DNA from: Gracilaria caudata | Lineage: Eukaryota; Rhodophyta; Florideophyceae; Gracilariales; Gracilariaceae | Assembly: GCA_030374735.1 (NCBI GenBank) | Contig: JASCIV010000315.1 | Location: 1-24,733 of the forward strand | DNA: 24,733 nucleotides | Direction: 5' to 3' | Part shown: piece after piece, positions 1 through 7,917 of the stretch | How the letters are laid out: the number at the start of each line of letters is the position of its first letter | How positions within the stretch are numbered: the first letter of the stretch is position 1 | Notes under the pieces: model-generated | The model's database searches: none | Seen by the model: only the letters and a program-made list of their open reading frames with translations | Told to the model about the DNA's origin: nothing | Position numbers and translations under genes: made by a program

Positions 1-129
1 GGATTTGATGTCGCATCCACTTGCATCAAAGCTAGATGTATCTAGCTGACAAACACCTTACTTTTATAGCATACATAGATGTATAAAACAAGTTGTATTA
101 TAATGCCAATATGGATACCAATATCAAAC

Positions 130-250
130 TTTTAGCAATATGTATTGCTATTTATACACAAAATGCAATATTCATTGCAATACGTTTAACTACTTGCAAT
201 AGGATATTGATATTGCATATTGCAATATATTGCAATAGCAATATATTGCT
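130..250. repeat. AT-rich cluster of TTGCAATA-type motifs
   Basis: About eight occurrences of GCAATA or its reverse complement TATTGC fall within 120 bases, several fused as TATTGCAATA or GCAATATATTGC, so the stretch is full of short self-complementary words. It lies directly left of a broken gene fragment. It could be a degenerate satellite, the edge of a mobile element, or a slipped AT-rich spacer. Nothing in it looks coding. Confidence 0.5.
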
Positions 251-294
251 CGGCACCCCTGTGGATGTTGGATTTCTGAGTAACCTCCCTTCTT

Positions 295-760
295 TGCATC
301 TTGAGGGAATCTTCTCACTTGCAGAAGAATGAATCTGGCAAAGTATATGAGAATCGTGCCTCGAATGAAAACAGCGGAGACGACAAGGACTTATTCGGGA
401 TTTCTCAGGAGTACTTCTCAACAGTATTGGACGATGCGACTGTGGGTGAAGGGGACTCGGAAGAGGGACGTGGATCTGTGGACACGGTGGATCAGAAGGG
501 TTTAGAGAGATCAAGGGGAGAAAGGGTCATTCCGGAAAAGGGTTAGGATTTAAATTTGACTGCCAACAGGAGAAGGCTAAGTTCCTCCCAGAACCAGTTC
601 GCTTTCGGAAAGAGAGTGAATTTCGAACATGTGGGACAAATGGTTCTGGACGGACTCGTAAAAAAGAGGGAGAATAAGCGTGTAATATATTACACGCAAT
701 CAGGTTCGAGAATGGTCCAGAAGAAGGCTTAGTTCTGGAGTCAGAGAGGTTCTTTGGGGT
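295..760 (+). pseudogene. Broken fragment of the Tudor/Agenet-like gene family (paralog of 7918-9321)
   Basis: Read in the + direction, this stretch matches residues of about 205-363 of the intact protein encoded on the minus strand at 7918-9321. Recognisable shared pieces are RESSHLQ against RDSPHLQ, EYFSTVLDDATVGEG against EYVSRVLDDAIFGEG, GKRVNFEHVG against GKRVNFEDVG, and FENGPEEGLVLESERFF against FENGSDEDLVLASERFF. The reading frame is interrupted by TAG at 544-546. It is then shifted near 678-705, where about 8 extra bases make a perfect 20-bp palindrome. The N-terminal 200 residues and the second Tudor-like module are absent, so this is a truncated, non-functional copy. It is bounded by an AT-rich repeat on the left and a GC-rich tandem repeat on the right. 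The alignment was made by eye and the end points are approximate. Confidence 0.85.
678..697. repeat. Perfect 20-bp palindrome inside the pseudogene
   Basis: GCGTGTAATATATTACACGC is its own reverse complement. The intact paralog has a 12-base segment between the flanking AAGCGT and AGGTTCGAG, where this copy has 20 bases. The palindrome therefore arose with the insertion that shifts the frame. Confidence 0.85.
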
Positions 761-810
761 CGTAAGGGCGCTGGTCAGCCGCTCGCGCGCGCTGGTTGTG
801 AGCTTGCTCG

Positions 811-877
811 CTGCTCGGGCTACGGATCAGCTCCGCGGAGCTGCTCGGGCTACGGATCAGCTCCGCGGAGCTGCTCG
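811..877. repeat. GC-rich 30-bp tandem repeat, two full units plus a partial third
   Basis: A 30-base unit beginning CTGCTCGGGCTACGGATCAG and ending CTCCGCGGAG occupies 811-840 and again 841-870 without a mismatch. A third copy starts at 871 and is lost after CTGCTCG. Each unit carries the 10-bp palindrome CTCCGCGGAG. The surrounding 770-960 stretch is markedly richer in G+C than the sequence on either side, as if inserted. Confidence 0.85.
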
Positions 878-1408
878 TCGCGGCGATGCACGCACCCATC
901 TCAGGGTCGTCACATTCATGGGCTCGCCGCACATCTGCGCCACTGGGCTCCCACTGGCAGGGGCAAACGCTCACGACGTTACAGCAAAAGCGCATTACAG
1001 TTGAAAGGCTTCCTTCGCGATTAGTGCTGCCACTTCATTGGGCAATTTCTGCCAGGTGGAACCATGCAATTGGCTTTCGCAAACTTGACCTTGTTACATC
1101 CAAATTCCTCTTGGTTTGCACTTCTCACGCATATCTGCGGAAGGTAAAGAACAGCTCCCCCATACATGATGGAGTTGCTCTTTGGTAAAGAGTTGCCTCG
1201 TACAGCAATTCGACAGCCATTCTCTTTGATGGAAAAACGCTACGCTTTGTTGTGCAAGCGTAGTGATAGAAGCTCCCCGAGAGTTCGTCACAACTTCGAT
1301 GCGTATTCTCGGTTCGCTTCATCCCGAGCAGCAACCTTACTCCCCGTTTTATCCCACATCTCCTCCACTTTTTCTCTTCCAAGTTCAAAGTTAATCCCGT
1401 GCCCATTC

Positions 1409-2413
1409 ATGATCCGTCGTTTAATTATCTACAACTACATCCTACTTGTTCTTTCCATCGCTTTCAGTCTTTTAATTCTCCGTGATATACTTCGGCTATC
1501 AGAGAGAATTCCCAAGCTGCTGAAGAATGATACTCTTGCACATGAGACCTGGGTTACGGCTGTTGTGATATGGATTCTTACTTGCATCGGGGCGCCAATA
1601 ACTTCCATATGGAACATGCATTCAAATCGTATCCGCCGCAGCGATCATTCTCCTTGCATTTTGTCGTTGTTCAAATTGCACATGTCTCGTCGCTGGTGGC
1701 AGGCACATTCCGCTTCGCACGTGATGAAAGTAATCGAGAAGGCTCATTGCTACGAAGAAGGAAGGTCAATCCAATGGTCGGATGTGGAGTTTCTTACCGA
1801 CAGTGACAAGCTTTATGTGACAAGATTGGTTGAGGATTTCATATATCTTGAACAAACAGATCAAGGCCCCATCATTTTCGTTGAAAAGACTGCATGGTTG
1901 CCCCTCTTCTGTGGCTTGTTCATGAGTTCTTTGTTCTTCTTATCGGCTTTATGGGCATTTGTTGAAGTTGTAGGTGACAGTGAAACTGGTGAGAATGTGT
2001 CCAGCTTCGCTCTCGGAAAAACTCTAGCTGAATGGGTGTCAAACTTCGTTTTGTTGATATTTGGGCTTGGGGAGATCGTCACCAGGGGCAGTATTTTCTC
2101 GGCATTTCAAGGCCTTTACCCTGGCTCAGTCGCGTCTATGACGCCTATACAGCGTGAGAGCATGGTAGCGTTGTATATTGCCATATCTGCAAAGCGTATT
2201 GAAGGTTTGATGCAAAGAGGCTGTTACGCACCGATCGAAATGACGGGCAGTAAATGGATGGCGCCGCCCGTCAATTCCGCTCTGCTCGCTTCAATTGACA
2301 AGTTTGACTTGATTCAGCACGAAAACAAGTGGCTTATCGCCTGGAACCGCCACACCAAGGAGAATGGATTTACAGTGAGAACCGTCGCCTACTCCTGTAC
2401 ATGTTACAGTTAG
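1409..2413 (+). CDS. Four-helix integral membrane protein of unknown function
   Basis: I do not recognise this 334-residue protein. Visible hydrophobic segments are at about residues 5-24, 48-67, 163-186 and 208-225. The first pair is separated by a short charged loop. A roughly 95-residue basic and polar region between helices 2 and 3 carries RRWWQAH and a run of charged residues and is probably cytosolic or lumenal. The C-terminal 100 residues are amphipathic and end in a Cys-containing tail (YSCTCYS). The frame stays open upstream to an ATG at 1166. I chose the ATG at 1409 because the upstream stretch is pyrimidine-rich, reads like a leader and contributes no hydrophobic start, whereas residue 1 here leads straight into the first helix. 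No signal peptide distinct from helix 1 is evident. It has no same-strand neighbour to suggest a role. A transporter, channel-like or organelle membrane protein are all possible. Confidence 0.65.
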   Translation: MIRRLIIYNYILLVLSIAFSLLILRDILRLSERIPKLLKNDTLAHETWVTAVVIWILTCIGAPITSIWNMHSNRIRRSDHSPCILSLFKLHMSRRWWQAHSASHVMKVIEKAHCYEEGRSIQWSDVEFLTDSDKLYVTRLVEDFIYLEQTDQGPIIFVEKTAWLPLFCGLFMSSLFFLSALWAFVEVVGDSETGENVSSFALGKTLAEWVSNFVLLIFGLGEIVTRGSIFSAFQGLYPGSVASMTPIQRESMVALYIAISAKRIEGLMQRGCYAPIEMTGSKWMAPPVNSALLASIDKFDLIQHENKWLIAWNRHTKENGFTVRTVAYSCTCYS

Positions 2414-3332
2414 AGCCTTCTGAGTGTTTCATTTTCGCACTTGAATCCACGCAAAAACTTTTTCATCCTTTTTCTCTAGTCCTTGCCAACAGAACTCAGA
2501 ACTCTTTAAACAGAATAAAAACATATGTTCTCGTTCCAACTCTTTCCATTACAGCTTTGTCCGTTGAAAGCGAAATTCCTACCATCAGATATATGATCTG
2601 CAGTAACCATTTCTCCAGAAATCTGCGTTGATGGATCCATCTAAAGATTTTCTGGTGTTATCACAAAGAGTTATGTGCATTTCAAAAACTAGTACGTCTT
2701 ATTTGGATATCTCGCTTTTCAAAACGGTTTTACAAATGTACTCTGTCAGTTATTGTTCGCTACTCTCTCTAGCAAGATCCCCAAAAATCTTAATCGTCGG
2801 TATGAGTGACGTTGACAGGTCAGCCTCAGTCCCGTTGTAAGAAAGCTCGAATTCAAAGCATTTCAAGTATACTTTTACGTTTGAGGGTCCTCAAATGGAG
2901 ACCCATATCTATTTTGTGGGCAGAGAGTCATTCTGCGGAAATGGAGGACATTGTATTTTCTCACTGAGCTCAAACAGTCTGCTTCATTGGCAAACGTTGA
3001 CAAACATCTGCATCCGTCACAGATGTACTTTAACAAAAGTTAGCTTCGATGGCTTCTGATTGCCCTTCCCGCTCAAGAATGATTAAAGTTGACATTGAAT
3101 ATGGTTCTTGCTTGACATAGAACGACTCTGTTCAGGATTTGGAATCTGAACACAGCCATTTTTTATTCTCTGCGACGCATAAAATTAGTTCATTTATTAA
3201 ATTCCTAATCAAGATAAACGAGATGTGAGCTAAGAAGGAAGAGAATTCAAAATCCTATACGACTCGTCTACCTTCTTTCTGGAATAAGAGAATCAGGGCC
3301 GTCAGATGACAAGAGGTGAAGTACTTCCCAAG
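2414..3332. other. Intergenic, no convincing gene
   Basis: AT-rich spacer between two convergent genes (1409-2413 on + and 3333-4247 on -), so it should hold both 3' ends. The open frames present (2329-2631, 2628-2840) are short and have no recognisable motif. A TTATTAAATT-type AT-rich stretch near 3195 could contribute to polyadenylation of the minus-strand gene. Confidence 0.5.
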
Positions 3333-4247
3333 TTACCTTCGCGCCATCTGATAACTACGGACATAGTAAATTGTCCAGGCGTTGGGAAGTTTCTTGTGGC
3401 CATACTGACCAGGCTCTCCAAACCAACAGTCGAAAACCTCCGAATCAAGCTGCAGATAGAGCGGAATATGGAAATCGTTATTCCTCTCTCTGCGTATTTC
3501 ACGGTCATTAAGATACCAGACAAGCACATCAGGTTTCCACAGTAAACCCACCTTGATTTTTTCCTGACTCAAGTCTCGTCCGACATCAATCTTGAACGGG
3601 TCGGATTGCACATTCCGACCTCTAGGACCGGAATACTTTATAAGATTCGTGTTGAACTTGCGCTTGAATGGCACGTAAGAACCGTCATGAACATCGGGAA
3701 CCTTCTCACTGGTGGAGTACTCGAACACATCAATTTCTCTGTCTCTTTGATCGATGAACCAGAAGGCACAGCTGACGGGACAGTCCATTAGCTTGCATGC
3801 AATCTCAAAGTACCCGTACTTGCGCTTTTCCGCGGTACGAATGAAACCAGTAGAGTAGCGAGCATTCCAGAGATTGTAATACGAAGAATGGGCGGTATTC
3901 GCTGCGCGCCACTCCGCGGATGCACGCTCCTCGCGACTCTCCAGCCACAACGCCTTATCACGGATGTAAACGTTATTTTTGGAGAAATAGCTGGGCTCTC
4001 GACCTGCCCATTGAGGGTTATAGCGAACCCACTTGCCGGATCCGTACCAGTTTTCCGGCGGATTGGTGTCAAATTCATCGGACATGTTCCAATCCATCAC
4101 CCATTTCATGTGGCGCGGTACTTCCTGCTGAAGATAGTACGGCAGTGGGGTATCTCTGTGAGTCGTGGACGGATCATAATGAAGCGGAGGTACGTCCTTA
4201 GGAGTAGGGTTGCAAGCTGGGGGAGGTGCTGGACAGGTTCCGGGCAT
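3333..4247 (-). CDS. GH16 family glycoside hydrolase (agarase/carrageenase-type galactan hydrolase or related)
   Basis: This 304-residue protein has the GH16 signature EIDVFE at residues 171-176. By family knowledge E171 is the nucleophile, D173 the assisting acid and E176 the acid/base, acting with retention on beta-linked polysaccharides. Other family landmarks are MSDEFD (55-60), the KYGYFEI strand (143-149), CAFWFID (160-166) before the catalytic strand, and WYLNDREIRR (244-253). This pattern resembles kappa-carrageenase, beta-agarase and porphyranase more than laminarinase, so a red-algal wall galactan is the likely substrate, but I cannot assign linkage. The N-terminus (MPGTCPAPPPACNP) is Pro- and Cys-rich and has no hydrophobic signal, so secretion is not obvious. 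The start is supported by a TATA box 119 bases upstream. An alternative is a transglycosylase that remodels the wall. Confidence 0.88.
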   Translation of the reverse strand: MPGTCPAPPPACNPTPKDVPPLHYDPSTTHRDTPLPYYLQQEVPRHMKWVMDWNMSDEFDTNPPENWYGSGKWVRYNPQWAGREPSYFSKNNVYIRDKALWLESREERASAEWRAANTAHSSYYNLWNARYSTGFIRTAEKRKYGYFEIACKLMDCPVSCAFWFIDQRDREIDVFEYSTSEKVPDVHDGSYVPFKRKFNTNLIKYSGPRGRNVQSDPFKIDVGRDLSQEKIKVGLLWKPDVLVWYLNDREIRRERNNDFHIPLYLQLDSEVFDCWFGEPGQYGHKKLPNAWTIYYVRSYQMARR

Positions 4248-4365
4248 GTTGGGTTTGTTTGATAGCTAGAGCTGATTGTTTGGTTTGGATGAGAACTATG
4301 AGTGTGGTGTGTGTGTATGAATGTGTGAGGAATCTCGAGAGAGAGGGAGCATGGTGACTGCTGGC

Positions 4366-4372
4366 TTTTATA
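4366..4372 (-). promoter_or_regulatory. TATA box of the GH16 gene
   Basis: TATAAAA on the minus strand, 119 bases before the ATG at 4247. Initiation about 30 bases downstream would give a leader of roughly 95 bases that is rich in C, A and T and has no further ATG. The one ATG at 4350-4352 would lie upstream of the start site. Confidence 0.7.
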
Positions 4373-5582
4373 GAGGTGATGTGAGTGGTGAAAGCTTCGT
4401 TATCGAGTTCTGATTGCGTAACAAGAAAGAGAGGACAAGCACGGATGTGCGTTGTTCCCATCGCGGCTCTTGGAACGATACACATGTGCCTAGTCTTGAT
4501 GGCAGATCAGAAGTTACTACACCATATGAACTATATTAATGATGAACGTCACTGGGAAAAAATGCATATGATGTATCGCCGTGTGGCACAAGAACGGGAA
4601 TTGAAAGTGTCCAACTTTTTGTATGTATTGGGTCGATCTTTTTTTTACGTGAGGTGGGGTAATACGTAGAAAGCGTGTTTCCTCCTGGATTGATTCTGTG
4701 GACTGCAACAGGATGCGAGACTCGGGGGTTGTGTTGAGCTGTTGTGCTGATGTATGCTAAAAAGGAGTTTTGCCAAGCTTTGGCAGGATGGTTCCACATG
4801 GACCGAACGTGAAGGAAGACGAGAGAGGAATATTATTTATTCGCTGGAAATGGAAGGAGGGAGGGAGGAAAAGCTTTCTACAAGTGTATGATGTGCAAAC
4901 GCCATCAGTGAACCGAGATCAAAGCCTGATATGAAGAACGGTTATGCATGTCTCGTTGTCGGAGATTAGAATGCACAAGCTGAACTGGCGAAGGTTAAAA
5001 AGAGGCGCGCGTCTTCTCGAATGGCAAGAGGCAACAAGATGGGGAGATCTTCGGTTGTGTCCGACGTTGCATGTTGTACCTCGAGGCGAGGAGAAGATGA
5101 GCGTAGTTCGCAATTGTGTACGCGGTAGCACGTGCGATTTCGAACTGCGGTTTAGAGCCAGCACGAACGATTGCGGAACTCGTGGCGGGGAAGCGCGATT
5201 GAGGGAGGGGCGCGTAACCGTCAACGTTGTGCAGAAGACCATGCGTAATGCTCATCTGTACTCCGGAGCCTCCTGCCCAACAACGCCGCTGTGTGCCCTT
5301 GCTGCTCTCGGCAGTTCTGCACGATACGCTCCACAACATTACAGTGACTGTAAAGCACTGTCGGCTGTCATGCTACCCTTACGGTATATGCAGCGTAGCC
5401 GTCCAGCGAATGTCCATTTTGCAGCACAACGCGACCAGCGGAGTTGCCCGAGCGGTGAAGAGAATCTCCCTGTTCTCGGCGACTGCAACGCAAAAGACAG
5501 CGCAACATTCCCGAACACCGAGCGATGAATTCATCGATTCCCTCACGGACGATCATGGGCGCCACTCACCACCGCCGTCATT
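4373..5582. other. Divergent intergenic region, no convincing gene
   Basis: This region separates the divergently transcribed GH16 gene (-) and the hydrolase gene at 5583 (+), so both promoters should lie here. Frames at 4944-5528 (+) and 4995-5339 (-) are open but overlap each other. They have low-information, Arg/Cys-rich translations without motifs. I read them as chance frames in a G+C-rich stretch. No clear TATA box precedes 5583. Confidence 0.45.
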
Positions 5583-6989
5583 ATGGCGGAGGACTCCACC
5601 GCCATCAAGCTGCTATGCATGCTTCCGAGCTTTGGCACAGCCAAAGTGCTCAAGCAATTGTACGACGCCATCAACACAGATTTGCCTCATAACCTTCGTT
5701 CCACCGTCGTTCCCTCGCCTCCGTCCATCCCCGACGCCACTGTCCTTCACTTCAACTTCGATGAGGGCCACTCAGCGCGATTCATGGTACCCGACACCAA
5801 CGGCGGCTCTGTTAGCTTCGAATGGGTCATGATTCGCCCCCAACCGATGCAGTTCCTCATGACCCACATCGCCGTGCGTGCGCCCATTATTCCTGCCAGC
5901 TCTGAGCATGTCATATTCATGCCCGGGCTCAACACCGTGCAAGAGCCAAGGCCTGGCGAGACCACAACGGAAACGCGTTTGCGATACTACGTGCGAGTGC
6001 TTCGCAACATTCCCATGGTGCAGCTCCACTCTGGCTCTTCCAAAGACCAAGGCGACGTACGTCTGCACGCGAAGCGCGCCTACATGCTTCGCTTTCTCGT
6101 CATGGCCATTCGCCCTGTACTTCCCGATCGAATGGAACCGAGGATAGAGGGTCCCGATATGATATGGTCATCAGGTCAACTGGACTACGTTCAGGCCGCT
6201 CTTTCGGCATTCAATCTCATTGACACGCCACTCAAAGCACGTATTCGCGACATTTTGGAACGCACGAAGCGCCCCAACGCGGAGCCAGTCGTTTTGGTGG
6301 GGTACTCACGATCCTCCATAGATGTACGCGCTGCACTTGAGAAACATATCGAAGAATGCATCGAAAAAGACGAGCCGCAGGAGCAGATTGAAAGCCGTCT
6401 TCGTAAACTTGTGACGGTTGTGACGATAGGCCCTGGCACGACAGGATATCCGGATGGACCGGCATACGTGCACATAGCTACTTACCAAGATCCACTCGCG
6501 CGTCTTGCGGGCGTCACCTCACGCACTTCCGCTGACCGCGCCGGAAAGGACGCCATGTTCGTGAACACTGATTCTCCGTTCGCCGAGGGTTCGTTTGACT
6601 CGCACAATTTCGGTGCTGTGACGGTGCAGTACCTGGCAATCTTAATGCAGGCAAACGGAGTTCGCGGGTTTCGTGAGCTTTGGGACAAACATATGGATGG
6701 GGAAATCGTAGTCCCGAAGAACGTGGATGTGCTGCTGAAGGCCATGATGGTGCTGACGGACGGCACTCAGTGGCTGTTCTCACCGCAAGCGGCATGGAAG
6801 GGACTTGGAAGGGACTGGTTACCAGATCCGGCGACGTCGGAGAAGGTGGTGAGAGAGGCGCTGGGCGATAAGTACGCGGATTGGGTGATTTCTGAGTTTG
6901 GCACGCCACAAGAGCCGAAGAATGGGCCGCGATCCATTGAAGACCATGTCGAGGAAGACAACGCGGGTTGGGGTTGCCCGTTGAGCTAG
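5583..6989 (+). CDS. Alpha/beta-hydrolase-like protein, function unknown
   Basis: This intron-less 468-residue protein has a hydrophobic strand followed by a tight turn, VVLVGYSRSS (236-245). It looks like the nucleophile elbow of an alpha/beta-hydrolase with S242 as nucleophile, although the fifth position is Ser (GYSRS) rather than the usual Gly. Downstream, YQDPLARL (301-308) and SFDSHNFG (337-344) would place D303 and H341 as the remaining triad members in the right order. A cap-like helical insertion (about 246-275) and a C-terminal helical domain (345-445) follow. There is no signal peptide. The protein ends in GCPLS, so the last four residues, CPLS, have the layout of a CaaX box. The start is the first ATG after an upstream in-frame stop at 5526-5528. 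A lipase/esterase or a non-enzymatic relative are both possible. The family assignment is by motif only. Confidence 0.8.
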   Translation: MAEDSTAIKLLCMLPSFGTAKVLKQLYDAINTDLPHNLRSTVVPSPPSIPDATVLHFNFDEGHSARFMVPDTNGGSVSFEWVMIRPQPMQFLMTHIAVRAPIIPASSEHVIFMPGLNTVQEPRPGETTTETRLRYYVRVLRNIPMVQLHSGSSKDQGDVRLHAKRAYMLRFLVMAIRPVLPDRMEPRIEGPDMIWSSGQLDYVQAALSAFNLIDTPLKARIRDILERTKRPNAEPVVLVGYSRSSIDVRAALEKHIEECIEKDEPQEQIESRLRKLVTVVTIGPGTTGYPDGPAYVHIATYQDPLARLAGVTSRTSADRAGKDAMFVNTDSPFAEGSFDSHNFGAVTVQYLAILMQANGVRGFRELWDKHMDGEIVVPKNVDVLLKAMMVLTDGTQWLFSPQAAWKGLGRDWLPDPATSEKVVREALGDKYADWVISEFGTPQEPKNGPRSIEDHVEEDNAGWGCPLS

Positions 6990-7917
6990 ACTTGCGCTCG
7001 CTTGGCGAACGACGGCTCGAAAGGAAAGGCTTCGGTTTCCAAATTTAATTTGGTGTCACACACGGACACGACGCATCGGTGGATATGTATACAACGTACA
7101 CAGCTGGAATGAATGGTTCACGTTCGTGCTTCCGCCCCATGTACGATCGCATCCGATAGCAAGTGACAGTCTTGACCACTAGCAGAGGATTGAGTTCAAC
7201 ATACGTGATGGTTCTCCATAACGTGAGGACAGCATGTGCCAACCTACCTTCGTACAGGATTTTCTTTTGCGATGTCGACCCAAGAATGAAACAGGACTTA
7301 CGAATCAAGTAGAAAGACGGTTTAAGATATCGTATTGCTATTGTTCTGGGCCGAACACTGCGGAAACCAGAAGTAGGCTAAACAAGCGAACCAGACACAG
7401 GCTTCTCATACTGGTTACGTCTCAATGACTGCAGCTCGGATGAGCTGAACCTCGGTAGGGAATGCTTCTCCGGCATTGTCTACTGTTCATGCGCATGTCC
7501 AGTCCCGCTGAAGTCTGATACACGCAGCACAGAGTCAAGCAAAACTTCATCCCTCCGCGCAACTGTTTTGTCCTGGGTTCCGGAAAGAGCTCTGGCCTGA
7601 TGGAGAAATGATTTGCTGGCTGTTCAAAAACTCGGGCAAGTGAATATCAAAGCGACGTGTATGCGCATTGGGCCAGAGCATCTTGGACGTACCGTTGTGC
7701 ACAAGCTTCTCTCGCACGACCAGATCGGGCCCCTCATTAATTGCAAAATTCAGGGCCAAATGAGGTGTACAACGTAGACCTAAGAGAATCGAACACGTCC
7801 GGGAAAAACCCAGTCGCCCTGCGTACAACGCTTCTTTTACCGATACTCCTTATCCGGAGTACAAAGATCTCCAAGCTCTTCCCCAGGTAATCTTTGTACG
7901 AGCTTGTATTGGGACTA
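6990..7917. other. Intergenic, no convincing gene
   Basis: The space between convergent genes (5583-6989 on + and 7918-9321 on -) should contain both 3' ends. A minus-strand frame at 7547-7828 is open but has no recognisable domain. Nothing here suggests a mobile element or structured RNA. Confidence 0.45.

Noticed and set aside
1166..1408. 81-codon extension of the membrane protein from ATG 1166
   Set aside because: Pyrimidine-rich, leader-like and without domain features. Kept only as an alternative start.
4944..5528. 194-codon plus-strand frame upstream of the hydrolase
   Set aside because: Low-information translation overlapped by open frames on both strands, with no motif or promoter.
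7547..7828. 93-codon minus-strand frame after the Tudor-like gene
   Set aside because: No recognisable domain and no similarity to the neighbouring gene. Probably 3' flanking sequence.
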